Made by a program: the position numbers and the translations under genes | Assembly (NCBI GenBank): GCA_001931875.2 | Contig: MSJH02000625.1 | Span: 124,001 to 188,000 of the forward strand | Direction: 5' to 3' | Source: Byssochlamys sp. IMV 00236 | Lineage: Eukaryota > Ascomycota > Eurotiomycetes > Eurotiales > Thermoascaceae | DNA length: 64,000 bases | Notes under the pieces: generated by a model | What the model was told of the DNA's origin: nothing | Database searches by the model: none | Seen by the model: only the letters and a program-made list of their open reading frames with translations | Shown: positions 32,278 through 43,880 of the stretch, one piece after another | Position numbering within the stretch: position 1 is the stretch's first letter | Layout: the number at the start of each line of letters is the position of its first letter

Positions 32278-33830
32278 ATGCATTCGCTATTCTCTTCCCC
32301 AGGCCTCATCTTTTCTGCCGCAGGGGCGCTACGCGTCGTCCTCCTTTTCTATGGCCTCTATCAAGATGCCCACTCTGCCATGAAATATACAGACATTGAC
32401 TACATGGTCTTTACGGATGCGGCGCGATTCGTCTCACGCGGTGCATCGCCCTATGTCAGGGACACGTACCGCTATACGCCTCTTCTGGCATGGATGCTTT
32501 TGCCCACGGCATGGAATGGGTGGTTTTCCTTCGGAAAGGTTCTATTCGCCATTGCGGATATGGTCGCTGGCTGGTTACTCGTTCGTGTCTTGAGAGATCA
32601 GATGGGTATCAGTGGTCCTCGAGCGCTCAAATATGCTAGCATCTGGCTGCTCAACCCGATGGTGGCCACGATTAGTACTCGTGGTAGCTCGGAGGGATTA
32701 CTGGGCGTCATGGTCGTCGCGTTGCTGTGGGCTGTCTTGCAGAGGAGAGTCACCCTAGCTGGAGTTTTGCTCGGCCTGGGAGTGCATTTCAAGATCTACC
32801 CTTTTATTTACGGGCCTTCCATCCTTTGGTGGTTGGATGCCGACAAAGACCACGAAACTCAAGACAAGAAGACTTCGCAAGGGGTCGTATCTTATATCTT
32901 GAGTCTCGCAACTCCTGACCGCATCACAATTACCTTTGCGGCACTATCGACCTTCTCCGCTCTCAATCTGTCAATGTACATCCTCTACGGACTTCCCTTC
33001 ATGCAACACACCTACCTCCACCATCTCACTCGCATTGATCACCGACACAACTTCTCGCCTTATAACATCCTCCTCTATCTCTCCGCAGCTGGAAACTCCG
33101 GCGTTGGTTTCGAGTCGATGGCCTTCATTCCGCAATTAACCCTCTCCGCGGTAGCTATACCGCTTGCTCTGGCCAGGCGGAGTTTACCGGGTGCAATGCT
33201 TGCGCAGACTTTTGCGTTCGTGGCGTTCAATAAAGTCTGCACCAGTCAGGTGCGTGATGTTTAACATCTAACATCTCTCATGGAAACAATCGCTAACTAT
33301 CTCTAGTACTTTTTGTGGTACTTGATCTTCCTACCATTATACCTCCCAAATTCATCATTGATCAAGAGGCCATACCTGGGCATTTCAGCTGGGCTCTTAT
33401 GGGTTGTTGCTCAGGTCCGTATTACTCATTGGTTTTTTTTATTCTTACATATCGAACGCAGAAATATTTCCACTGTACGATCTACTCATATCGAGAAAAC
33501 AATCTAACTTGGACACAGGCTCTGTGGCTCTACGAAGGCTTCCAGCTCGAATTCTTGGGCATCTCCAGTTTCGTTCCTGGGCTTTGGCTGTCCTCGCTCT
33601 TCTTCTTTGCTGTGAATATCTGGATTCTGGGAATAATCATCGCAGATGTGGGTTCTCTTCCGCAGGACGCTGGCAAATCCGGCGCAGTTGCCATTACCAG
33701 GGAAGGTGGACAGAGGTCGGAAGTAACAGGCCGTGTCATTTCTGCAGAGGGATTTGATGAGAAGAAAAGAAGGAATATCGAGGCTTACATGAACGATCTG
33801 AAAGTGTTGGGTGATGGAGGAGCCGAGTAA
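32278..33830 (+). CDS. gpi14: GPI mannosyltransferase I (PIG-M / Gpi14 catalytic subunit)
   Basis: Three exons, 32278-33249, 33307-33414 and 33519-33830, give 463 aa. The protein adds the first mannose (alpha-1,4) to glucosaminyl-phosphatidylinositol on the lumenal side of the ER during GPI-anchor synthesis. The GT50 hallmark DXD is present near the N-terminus in KYTDIDYMVF (Asp39, Asp41), followed by SPYVRDTYRYTPLLAW. Many hydrophobic membrane helices follow, with GVHFKIYPFIYGPSILWWL, RIDHRHNFSPYNILLY and, across intron 1, FAFVAFNKVCTSQ|YFLWYLIFLPL. The ORF in-frame upstream has no ATG before 32278. It works with Pbn1/PIG-X. It is an essential housekeeping gene in fungi. Confidence 0.95.
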
Positions 33831-34478
33831 TAGTACTTGATAGATCCGAAAAAATGTATGTACTATCGCCAGCGGTCAAGGTTGGCAAAATCCAGATCAT
33901 AAAAGCAGAAATAACCGCAGCAAAATAAAGACAGCTCCTAGAAGTAGTAGTTACTTACGAAGCTCACAACTGCAGTAGCTCATTGATGTAGATTTCAATT
34001 TGATAGCTTGCTGATTAGGTTGCAGGCCTTTCTTATCTTCCTCATTTAACATCCGATGCAAGAGAACGCCGTTCCGAGTTTTACCTGGTCCCATTCCTAC
34101 TCTATCGACGCAGCGCCACGTACATCTTCTGTCTCTCCAGTGTCCTGCTTCACGATGAAGTCCAGTTAACCGTCCATCCAGATGGCAACGGAACACGAGG
34201 ACTACAGCCAGAAATATTAAGTGCTACTCGGTAATAGCATGGGAATAACTGCAACAGAGGGAAGCCCTGCTTGCCGAACACACGCACCCCAAAAAGATGG
34301 GAATCAAAGGAAACGCCAGAAGAGGAGATGAATCTCTTTCAATGATTATATCAACAAGATCGGGTATTGTGCAAAGATCAGACATGATAAAAGAAACCCC
34401 CCTCATAGCTGTGTCGCAAATAAATCACAAGGAAACGTATCATGAATAAAGTGCTGTTGTTCCCACAAGATTACGCTA
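33831..34478. other. Convergent 3' flanks
   Basis: AT-rich intergenic DNA between gpi14 and the F-box-like gene. Nothing is recognised. Confidence 0.4.
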
Positions 34479-36313
34479 TCACGCCTTCGATGCATCGGCG
34501 ATTATCTTATACGCGCTTGCCCTGATACTGAGAGGTCGCGTTCGGGGGTAGATCGCCCCGACGATCTGATGGTTCGGGCCATATTGCGGATAGATCCCAT
34601 CCGCAAGCTCAACAAAATATGCCTTCGGTCGGACTTCATGCAGCGTTTCCAGTATCGTTTCACTCCATAGTCCGGAGCACCGGTTATTTACAAGTTGGAA
34701 GTAGGGGTTCAGCAGTGGACAGGCGGAGTCAAGGTCGATAAATCGGATCCGGACATATTCCAGCTGGAGTAATGTATCCAACGCACGTACCGCACCCACA
34801 ATGACATTCTCAAACGACTGGATGAATTTGAGGTTCGTAATGCCCGAGGCGTCATCCAGTAAGGAGGTAGTTGGATCCGCCCGACGATCCCGGCAACAAG
34901 TCTTGACCACCAGATCAAGCGACTTGAGCCTCGACTCGGCCTGTTTGTTCGCCATCAAGCTGCGAGCAGTGCTGAAAAAGCAAGCACAAACCTTGCCCGT
35001 AAATGTAAGTGACTCCAAGTGAGGGGCGACCTGTCCAAGTAAACGGCACAGGTGCTGCTCACTCGGGTTATCACCGAACCAGTTATGCTGAGAGCCTTCC
35101 TTGTTGTAGAAACCCTCCAGGCTGATGTTTACATGCATCAGCGTCGATGGCATGTTCATCAGTACTTTGGCGATTGTGTCGTATCCTTCGATCTTAGGTT
35201 TTGCGTAAGCACAATGCCATTCTCGCAATGAAGGCAACGCCTCGGCGAGATTACACCAATGTCGGTACTCCCGCATGATGTTCCAGGCACCACGCATGAC
35301 AAACGTCTGAATATTTGGCAAGACCGCTAGGCGCTCCAATCCGCTCTTGCCAGAGGGGTCGTTCCTGAAATGCCGAATCATCGGAGGCTTCTTGCAGTGA
35401 CCTCCTTCAAGGGTGAGGATCCGGGCTTCTGGAAAAAAGGTGTGGACATGGTTGAAGATCTCTTCCAAGGTTGCATTATGGCTGGCATAGTGGTAATTGG
35501 AGCTGCTTCCACCACTCATGTTTGTGTCTGAATCGTCCCAACCCGCCATCGTGGCCTGCAGAACCGCAGCCACATCTGCTAGACCAGTGTCTTCATTGTT
35601 GTATCGTCTCGAAGGAGGGAGATGCGGTGAGGCATTTTTGGCTGTCCGATTGCCCCAGACAGGCACCCAGACCTCAATGTGTCTCACGTATGAGACTAGA
35701 TGAGGATGATCACGGAACCATTGCCCACACCCCGCGAGGGCATCCGTTGTCCCCTTCACCTTAACTAGAACGCCCGTCAATAAACAAGGGACATGCAACG
35801 GAAGCAACACAACTCACTATGCCTATAAATGCGATCCTGCACGAGAGGCCTCCATATTGGTGAGATCAGCGCAAGGTTCGACAGCGCCTTCCGTCGCGGA
35901 TGGCGCAAGGCTTTACTCCAGCTCCGGGCGGAGGACTTTCCAGGGGTTGTTGTAGTCAAGGTAGATGCTCGCTCGCCAAATAGATGGTCGAGAATGGCAT
36001 CATGTATCTCCACGGGCAGATTCTCAAAGCGCAGTTCGAAGCGTTGCTGAGACCGCGGCTCCTCCACTGGGGTCCATTGAGAATCACTCATTTCTGTGTC
36101 TGAGGCGCCATGGCATTGCACGTGTGGATTTGAGAGGACGCTCAAATCGGGGCCATCGAGGATCTGTATATCTGCGCTGGTACTACGGCTCGTCTTCTGG
36201 AACGGCAGTGGAGGGGTGGCTGGCGCCCGGGCCAACGAATTGACCGACACGGGTCGAGGTGGAGGAAGCGTGGATATCATGAGACCGGAATGCTGAGAAA
36301 TGCGAGATGACAT
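34479..36313 (-). CDS. F-box-like conserved fungal protein
   Basis: Two exons, 36313-35818 and 35764-34479, give 593 aa; the intron is 53 nt. The first about 95 residues are Ser/Pro-rich and likely disordered. Then comes an F-box-like helix block (RFENLPVEIHDAILDHLFGE, about 92-111) ending SPIWRPLVQDRIYRH, directly before the intron. The large second exon contains Leu-rich segments such as LERLAVLPNIQTFVMRG, LMHVNISLEGF and LESLTFTGKV, in the manner of leucine-rich repeats. It would be a substrate receptor of an SCF ubiquitin ligase if the F-box is real. The family is conserved across Eurotiales but unnamed to my knowledge. The 5' leader is long and pyrimidine-rich on the coding strand. Confidence 0.78.
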
Positions 36314-37797
36314 GAAGACGAGGAAAAAGGAAACGGATGGAGGGAAAGAGGCGTGATATTGCTGTGGTCGTCAGGGCGATCAAAGATCTGCGGAGGTAGA
36401 GAGGGTATTGATAACCGGCCGGCGGGTTCGGAGGGCAATAGCAATCGCCTGAATGGGCGACGGCCAAGATAAACGATGGACAACGGAGACAGGACTGACA
36501 GTCGTTCGAGAGACGCAAACGAGAGGGGGCCAAGTCGTGTCAAGCCAGGCCAGCGTGGTCCATGGCGGAGACGGGCGCTTCGTTGGAGGTCTGTCGTGTG
36601 TCGGTGTCTCACGCCGGGAGGATGAGGGGTGAACAAGTCAGGCAGCCTGGATCGGGCAGCGCCAGGCGAACACGAATAGATGGACGATGGTTCAGTGTAG
36701 AGTAGAGCGTCCTGGGTCGAAGAAATCAAAGTGCTGGCTGGAGAGGAGTTGGAGAGGGAAAGCCTGGTGGAGGAAAGGGAGGAGGAAGAAAGAAGGGAAA
36801 AGCCAGGATGTCCGCGGGAGACAAGAGAGACGGGCGAGGCTGAAAGGGATTCGAGGAGCATCTGCGATTATTATTATTCTCTCTCTCTCTCTCCCTTCCA
36901 GAAGCCACCGGATGGTCCACCACGCCTCTGATCCCCGCCCCGACAGTCTACGGTAGTATAATTATTAACAGCATTCTCTTCTGAGATGGGAAGTTCGTCC
37001 AGGCTGACACCGCTATCTCCTAGCCGGTGTTTCAAGGACCGCCTCCTGCGACGGCTTCATTACAACCTTTTCTATCCATCATTACAGAGATCATCAATAT
37101 GTACTGTACAGCTGTGTCAACGATGTCTACGCTGATTAGTTACTTACTTATTTTGTGCTGACCTCGCATAGATATATGCCTGAGGCAGTTGTGTTTAACC
37201 AGAGTACGATCGACAACTATAACCAGTCTAGTTATTACTATTGGCGCTGGTATGACAGATAACAGGATCGCCATGTCCAATGATAAGGATAACGAGACTG
37301 AATCCGCACGCGACTGCGGCGCAGACTCAAGCGATGCTGAGAGCATTGTCCGTGCACGCCCATTCTTTCCAAGCCAGTCTTCATTGAATTCTGTACGGAG
37401 TATTTCAGGGATCGAAACATGACGCTGGAGAGAGGAAACATCGGCATGCATTCCTGACAACAACTTAGAGAGAACATGGAGGGTTATTGAGTCGTATCCT
37501 GGTCAGAGGAGCAACTAGAGTAGTTAACTGGAGAAGTCCACTTGATTCTTCCGGTGGAGAAGACGAATCGGCAAACCGTGTTACTTGATGGGTGTGATAC
37601 TTACGGACTATCGAAGCTTTGACGATCTGCTCTTGGCCGACAGATCCCCAGCGCCACCGTGGTCGTAATATATCGTGTACTACTTACTATATATACATTT
37701 AAAGTTCAATAAAGAAAACTACTTTACTGAGAATTGATATAAAAAAGCGGTACTGCATTTCCCGGATTTTCATCCGCAAACTCGTCCGGAATATAAA
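36314..37797. promoter_or_regulatory. Long 5' region of the F-box-like gene and intergenic DNA
   Basis: Bases 36314-36900 are strongly biased (C/T-rich on the gene's strand), with a CT microsatellite at 36881-36894. This suggests a long leader or core promoter. Short frames on both strands there are by-products of this bias. Bases 36950-37797 hold nothing recognisable. Confidence 0.45.
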
Positions 37798-38389
37798 TTA
37801 AAACACACCCGGGGTGAAATCGACCACCTGCACCTTTTCAACCACTGCACCCAAGGAGTTCGCGAATGCGAGGTGCGCAGGGTCTTTGAGAGTATAATAG
37901 TCTCGATCCTCTTCAGTCTCGAACTCTTCCACGAAAATGTGTGTGAACCCTCCCTGGAATACAAAGTTAGTTTGGTTATCGACTGGTGGACAGTGTAATA
38001 ATACATGAGGGGAACGGAGCAGACAAGCAAGTGCTGGGGACCAAAGATTGAAATACATACCGACTTGCCCTCTGGGCTAGTCTGCTTCCCACCAGCGGAG
38101 GATTTGATATATGGTTTGTTCGATGTCGGATGAATACACTGGTCCTTGAGGGACAGCATGCGGTCGACCACCTGCAAAATACCGCGCGAAACAGACGTTA
38201 GCTGCGGCATATGGATGTCTAGGAGAATCTCATATGATGTCAAGTAGACATCGATGCTTTCTAGGTATTAAGACATGACCGCTCGAACTGCTCGACTAGG
38301 TGTGAATTTCAATAGAGACATACATCCTGAATGGTCGCCTCAGAGGCATCTGGCTTGAACTGGAACATGACAATGTGGACGATCGCCAT
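37798..38389 (-). CDS. Stress-responsive A/B-barrel (Dabb) domain protein
   Basis: Three short exons, 38389-38324, 38171-38061 and 37953-37798, give 110 aa, the usual size for this family. The start MAIVHIVMFQFKPDAS is the classic Dabb (PF07876) opening strand. Exon 3 provides GGFTHIFVEEFETEEDRDYY and HLAFANSL, then VQVVDFTPGVF at the C-terminus. Dabb proteins form small dimeric alpha/beta barrels and are linked to stress response or, in plants and fungi, to polyketide cyclisation. No cluster partners are visible here. The first intron is long (152 nt), the others short. No targeting signal is present. Confidence 0.88.
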
Positions 38390-39412
38390 CTTGGTCTCGT
38401 TTGCCACGTCGAGACAAGCGAACGATGATGATACGAAGGATCGAGAGAGAAAGGAACAGAGCGGGGTAAGAGGAGTGCTTAAGCAGGGTGAAAGACAGTG
38501 GTTGTTCCGGGGTTATAAATCCTCCAGCTACTCCTGGAGATAAGCGGCATATACAGTAGTTAACACATCGAAGATGGGGGCACCCTAATTTTTAAGTCCG
38601 CCTCCACTGGAACTTACGTGAACTCTTGTTTCCTGTGCGAGATAACTACCTAGGTAACTATATAACCACAAGTCCAGATTACTCATACTCTTAACAAGGA
38701 AAGAAAAGAACCCATGTGGACATACTTCGATATTGGAATTTCAGCAATTTGCGTCAGAGACATACCATTTCATTATACATATGGATCATATAGCACTGAT
38801 GTTATTCCTACAGAGAGCATGGGAATTATAAATCACAAAAGGTCGAGGAACTGCCCCGCTTGTCCCCGCCACAAAGTCCGATCCCCACATCAGAGAGAGG
38901 CCAACAAAGGGGATCTATGATCGATATAGCATACAGCAGCACAAACACACTGGACAGTTTTCCGAACTCTCCTTGGAGCAGACACAAACCAATCAATTGA
39001 GACGCCGCGGGTATCTATCCTATTAACCAAAAAGGGTCGCTGTTGTACGGTACGATAGTGGAAACAAAAGACTGTCGCAAATCTGGGGATGTTCGCGTGT
39101 GTCGGGATATCAAAAACAGTCGAAATGTCGTGGATCAACTTCAATCAATGCCCATCACCGGACCAACGCCTTCGTAATGGAAACTCGGGGACACCGCCGG
39201 CAAACGAACCACCTCCCTTTACTTGATATACGCCGCATAGAATGCAAAATGAACGGCCGCCAAACAGTGAAGAGACCATCGGAGAGACAGCGAAGGAAGA
39301 AAAAGAAAGAAATCGAGATAGAAACAGTATGGTTGGACCACAAAAGGAATTAATGCCCGAAATGAAATGAAAGACTGGACCTGCCTGTCAGAGTGGCATC
39401 CATAGAACAAAC
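38390..39412. other. Intergenic region, nothing recognised
   Basis: About 1 kb between the Dabb gene start and the 3' end of the Ser/Pro-rich gene. No gene is seen; a GA-rich segment lies at 39290-39320. Confidence 0.4.
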
Positions 39413-41263
39413 TTAGGCTTCATCCGATTCGGATTGCCCTTCCCAATCAAAATCAGAATAAACAGGGGGTATCTCTGTGCTCGGACTCAAAAGGCCTCTT
39501 GCGCTTTCTCCAATTTCACTCATCTCATCCGGTGCGAGCACCCGGCCACCAAGCTCAACATCGCTTACTGTCACATGGTATTCGAGTGCTTTCTTGCCCT
39601 CTTTGATCAGCTCCTCCGTCCACCCCAGGCATCGCTTCAGGCTTTGATTCATCTTCTGACTGTCGACCAATAATTCCTGATGTTTAGATAGATCTAGTGA
39701 GAATCGTTTCTCATCTGGAGCGGTGCTGCTGTCGTCTGCGAAGGATGACTCGTCATCGCCTGAATCTGAAAGTTCTTCAGGTGTGTGGACTGCAGCCTGT
39801 TCACTGATCCCATCGTCCGTTTCGCTGACAATCGAGAGACCAGTTCCGGATGTCGAGCGGAGTGAGGTAGAAATAGACAGACGGCCGGATCGACTCAATC
39901 GTCGATAACGCCGCAGTTCCGCCTGTTGCTTCCGTAGTTCACGTTCTAGCGTGCGGTTGATTGCCAACAACGACGAGTTGCTTATTTCGAGGTCCAAGAC
40001 CTTGCGCTCCGTTCGTGCAGTGGCCGCAGCATCACTAATATCCTGTCCATTCACGTCCGTCTTAATAGGGCTCTGCGCCAATGGAATCGGGGCGGAAGGT
40101 TCTAGCGAGAAGGAGGAACCATTGCTTGTAATTCTCGGACGTGGTTCTGGTGTCTGCGCGGTCGCCGCTGTAGCCTCGGACGGTATGAGAGCCGGCGACA
40201 GGGAGGGGCTGGCCCTTCGTCTCTCCTGATGAGGAGTGGTCTGATGTGGCGAGTCAACACTTATGGTTCTCCTGTGAGGGGTGGGTAAGCCGACAACGCT
40301 CGACGGCCTTTCCTCCGGACTGTTCGGAGATGAGGCTTGCCAGCGCGGCGGCTTGTTCTCTGCAAAGTCGTCAATCTGGGGGCTAGCTAGAAGATGCCCA
40401 TCGAAAGACCGGCGGCTGTTTGAATCTGGTAGCTGTGGTGATCTCAATCGAGGAGACAAGACCGGGGGAGTTTTGGTAGCGACAACTGGCCGCGGTGGAC
40501 CAGTAGAGCGCCGTTTCGCGACAGGCAATGCTTTGTTCGGGTCGTCCGTCTGGGAATTCTCTTTTGGCCCGTTGGAGTATAGGAAGGCGACCGTGGGCGT
40601 GGTCTTCACGTATGATCTGGGGCGACTATCCTGTTCAAAGGAGGAAACGGAGGACCGTGCGTCATCAGCACGAAAGAACATAGGAGATCCCGCGGAGCTT
40701 CCACAGGAGGAATCGGGGCGCGAGGAGGCGCTCTGATGATAGTTTTCTGTCAAACTACTCTTTTCGCGTAGGGATCGTGGTGGTTCTAGCCTCGCATTGC
40801 CGCGGCCGGGGCTACGCTCTGTCCGGTGACCCCCCGTCGATACGGAGGGAGCAGACCGTGTCGTCTGTTGCATATAGTATGCCGCTCCAGGGCTGGTCGT
40901 CACCGGGGGCGATGCTGTGCCATCCCGTCTGGAGTTTCGCGGACCAGAGCGGGGAGTGACATTGGCACTGAGGTAGTTTGTGTTGGATGCGTCTTCTCTC
41001 GAGGCAATCGGGGAAGTCGTCTCCGCGTACGCTGGTCGTCGAGGGGTCAGGTAGCCTCCCGAACTGGCAAGTTTGGGTGTGAGGGGTGTTTTGCTGGATC
41101 TATTAAAGGCGGCACTGAGGCTGGGAGTGAGAGGTTTGCCGGAAGGGCCGTTGCTTTGTTTATCTGGAGTCATAGTTGCGGCGGGAACGGCGGTTCTCAG
41201 CGTGGGCGAACGACGAAATTGATCGCGCATCATGGCATTGCGGGATCGGACGACTATCAGCAA
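39413..41263 (-). CDS. Ser/Pro-rich protein with a short coiled coil, function unknown
   Basis: This is a single open frame of 616 codons. Met11 (41233, MMRDQFRRSP) is a likely true start. About 400 residues are disordered, rich in Ser, Pro, Arg and Thr with many SP/TP sites (TPRRPAY, TPHRRTISVDSP), suggesting phosphorylation by CDK/MAPK-type kinases. Residues about 425-470 form a coiled coil (ERKVLDLEISNSSLLAINRT, LERELRKQQAELRRYRRLSR), the best-conserved part. An acidic stretch follows, then a second helical block (MNQSLKRCLGWTEELIKEGKKAL) and an acidic tail. I recognise the family as conserved in Aspergillus but not its role. A cytoskeletal or cell-cycle role is only a guess. Confidence 0.72.
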   Translation of the reverse strand: MLIVVRSRNAMMRDQFRRSPTLRTAVPAATMTPDKQSNGPSGKPLTPSLSAAFNRSSKTPLTPKLASSGGYLTPRRPAYAETTSPIASREDASNTNYLSANVTPRSGPRNSRRDGTASPPVTTSPGAAYYMQQTTRSAPSVSTGGHRTERSPGRGNARLEPPRSLREKSSLTENYHQSASSRPDSSCGSSAGSPMFFRADDARSSVSSFEQDSRPRSYVKTTPTVAFLYSNGPKENSQTDDPNKALPVAKRRSTGPPRPVVATKTPPVLSPRLRSPQLPDSNSRRSFDGHLLASPQIDDFAENKPPRWQASSPNSPEERPSSVVGLPTPHRRTISVDSPHQTTPHQERRRASPSLSPALIPSEATAATAQTPEPRPRITSNGSSFSLEPSAPIPLAQSPIKTDVNGQDISDAAATARTERKVLDLEISNSSLLAINRTLERELRKQQAELRRYRRLSRSGRLSISTSLRSTSGTGLSIVSETDDGISEQAAVHTPEELSDSGDDESSFADDSSTAPDEKRFSLDLSKHQELLVDSQKMNQSLKRCLGWTEELIKEGKKALEYHVTVSDVELGGRVLAPDEMSEIGESARGLLSPSTEIPPVYSDFDWEGQSESDEA

Positions 41264-41843
41264 GCATGGTGGCCAGAGCCTATGAAAGACTATCTCCCGG
41301 GGCGATCAGACGCAGCCAGGAGAATCAGGCGAGGGAGAATTGGGGGGTTTGGCAGAAGTAGAAGTAAGAAGGGGGAAGTGGAGGACTGGAGTGTTGTCCG
41401 CTTGTTGTCCCACGGGTCGAAAAACATCGCTGCCCCAGGGGGGTTTAGCGCGCACGGGCAGGGTTGCGCTCCACTTCACACGTCAACAACGGCTGCTCCA
41501 CTCGGTGAAGATGTTGAAGTTGTTGAAGATGGAGGATACAGGCAGTGGATTCAATTCAGGTGGTAACAGCAGATATATATATATATACATCTTGCTTTTG
41601 ATCTTCTTGGTGTCCACTCGAATAAACGGAGAACGTCGGCTGAGATTCTCTCTGGATCGTGCGAGAACCGATCTGGGTACCTCTGAATCTGACAGTGATG
41701 TAGAAGACTGCATGGTAATTCCCAAGGCCACCAAGTCCTCTGGAGCTTTCCTTGGTAGATCTCAATCTCACTTCGGGGTCTGACTAGGCTTCAACTTCTT
41801 GCTCTCGCGGGAACAGAGGAGCTCTGTCGCCATTAATCCATTC
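41264..41843. other. Intergenic region with TA microsatellite
   Basis: Promoter of the Ser/Pro-rich gene and 3' flank of the polymerase. A TA dinucleotide repeat lies at about 41574-41586. Confidence 0.45.
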
Positions 41844-43767
41844 TCAGCCAAAGAATAGACGTTTCTGTCTGCTATCCCCTTCCGCGCTGATAGATTTTAG
41901 GGCTGTTTTCCTCTTTCGAGATTGTGATGGTGCTGGTGTCGCTTCTCGTGAAGCCCCTTGGACCGCTTCCTTGATGGTCTGCTTCGACAAGCAGAAATCA
42001 ATGTGCTCATTAAACGTCTTGTCATCCGCCGCCTGAGGTCGGGAACAAATAGGACACTCCCAGAACTCGTCCTTCGTTGCGTCTGAAGTGTCTGACCCAA
42101 GATTATGGGATCCCGCCGAAGGTGAAACCTCTTGACTGAGGCTCTCTAGCTCATTCATCTCATCCTGTCTCTCCTGGCGTGCCGCATGCTCAAACTCCTC
42201 TTCAGCGTTGAGTTCGCGCTCACCGCTGGCATCCATAGAGGACGGCAATGTCTGCTTTTTTTGAGCATGTATCCCGAAGAAGTCGATTCCGACCCTCTTT
42301 GTGCTGACAAGGTTCGTACATCGAAGCCCTAGGAGCCGCAGCGTGAGATTTGGGATCTCCCTCTCCAACTTGACCAACATAGGCAGTGCAAATGCGTAGA
42401 GGTCTTTCGCTAGCCACACTGCTCTTGGTGGGACAGTTTGGCGTGTCAAGACCTCGAAGGTGTGCAGCTTCACCTTCAATACGAGCGTGCGCCCTTTGAA
42501 CTGCGTTCTGGCAAGGTCCTTTTCTAATTCCTCCGCCGCCCATCGAAGCTTTTCTCGCAGCGCCTCTGCGCCACTTGTCTCCCGGAAGGTACTCTCGGTA
42601 CCTACACTTTTTCGCTCATACTCTTCAGCAGGCTGGATTTTCGTTCGTCCAAGACCCAGGTAACATTCCATCAAGAAATGGAACGCTTTTTCTCCGAACA
42701 ACCTGGCCAGGAATGCTCGTTGAGGGTATATATCGCCGCACGTTGCAATCCCTATTGCATCTAACTCGCGCTCAAATACGCGGCCGACACCATTCACCTT
42801 GCGCACAGGAAGATCCCTCATAAACTCCATCATGGCATCTCTGTGACTGGGGACGTAGAACTGGCCATTGGGCTTGTTTTTGTTGGACGCAATCTTGGCT
42901 ATCTTCGCATTAGGTGCAATTCCTGCGGATACTGAAATTTTGGTCTTTTCCAAAATCTCAGAGCGCATCTTTTGAACGGCTTCCTGGGGGTCAACCGAAT
43001 TTTCTGCACAGTAGGAAGTGATGTTAAGATACGCCTCGTCGATACTCGCGCTCTCGAAGCGTGGATCGTAATTGGCCAAAATTGCACGAATCTCTTCAGC
43101 TTTAGCATTGTACTTGTCGAAATTCTGCGGCAGGCAGATCAATTGCGGACATAACTTTTTGGCGACAAAGGTCGCCATTCCACTGCGGCAGCCAAATCGT
43201 CTGGCATGGTAATTGCAGGTTGTCAAAACACCCTTGCCTACGGCCATCGGTACCTCTTTTAGCTCAGGCCGGTCGAGCTCCTCGACAGCTGCAAAGAACG
43301 CATCGCAGTCGACATGTACAATTGTCTGGGATAGATCCCGGTTTAGCTCCAGTTCGGCGAGATAGTCGTCCGCCTTTCGTAGGTCCTGTGATAAATCTAG
43401 GCGTTCTAGGCATGCTTTTTCGGCTTGGATGCGTTTGACCTTCTCTGTGAGGATTTGGTCCCGGATTTCTTCACGGTTAAAGAATTTAGATCCTTTTGAT
43501 GCATTATAAATGATTTCTGAGACCTATATCATCTGGCTTAGTATGAAAGCTACTGAGCAGTGCAAAATCGCCGCTCACCTTCCGCTGATCTACAGTATCT
43601 TGGCCAGCCTTGGTCAGAGACGGCCCCAGAAGATGGTACTTGAGAGTATCGTGAGTACCATCAGTATCAGGAGCGTCAACTGCCGGCGCTGCAACATCAG
43701 GCTCTTGGGTGACCGGATCCATTGATGCTGCGCGCTGCGAGGAATGTTCCCCAAAGCAGGCAATCAT
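41844..43767 (-). CDS. polK: DNA polymerase kappa (Y-family, DinB type)
   Basis: Two exons, 43767-43579 and 43523-41844, give 622 aa. Y-family polymerases copy past damaged bases. Kappa bypasses bulky N2-guanine adducts. Motifs in order are an N-terminal clasp helix region (SKFFNREEIRDQILTEKVK), the catalytic loop HVDCDAFFAAVEELDRPEL (Asp135, Asp137), GVLTTCNYHARRFGCRSGM, the second catalytic block ESASIDEAYLNIT, and ISVSAGIAPNAKIAKIASNKNKP. The helix-hairpin-helix part (VRKVNGVGRVFERELDAIGI) and the little finger follow. A UBZ-like zinc finger for ubiquitinated PCNA is at the end (CPICSRPQ...HIDFC). It is nuclear. It shares a 113-bp promoter with nbs1. Confidence 0.95.
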
Positions 43768-43880
43768 ATTGAACGCCTCGTCACGTGAGGACGCGTTGCT
43801 GCTCGCGTCACGTGCACCTCACCTTCGTCGTCATTGGAAATGCGAGTCGGTCAACTCCATTGCAATCTAAACAGCTCAGC
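43768..43880. promoter_or_regulatory. Bidirectional promoter of polK and nbs1
   Basis: Only 113 bp separate the two start codons. The region holds CACGTG at 43782-43787, ACGCGT at 43791-43796 and CACGTG at 43809-43814. CACGTG is a bHLH/bZIP-type palindrome. ACGCGT matches the MluI cell-cycle box known from fungal G1/S promoters of DNA-synthesis and repair genes. Function is inferred. Confidence 0.6.

Noticed and set aside
36277..36861. 194-codon minus-strand ORF and its plus-strand mirrors
   Set aside because: The sequence is Ser/Leu/Pro-rich low complexity caused by the C/T-rich leader of the F-box-like gene, overlapping its start in another frame.
40826..41566. 246-codon plus-strand ORF opposite the Ser/Pro-rich gene
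   Set aside because: Arg/Gly-rich reverse reading of Ser/Pro codons, with no recognisable domain.
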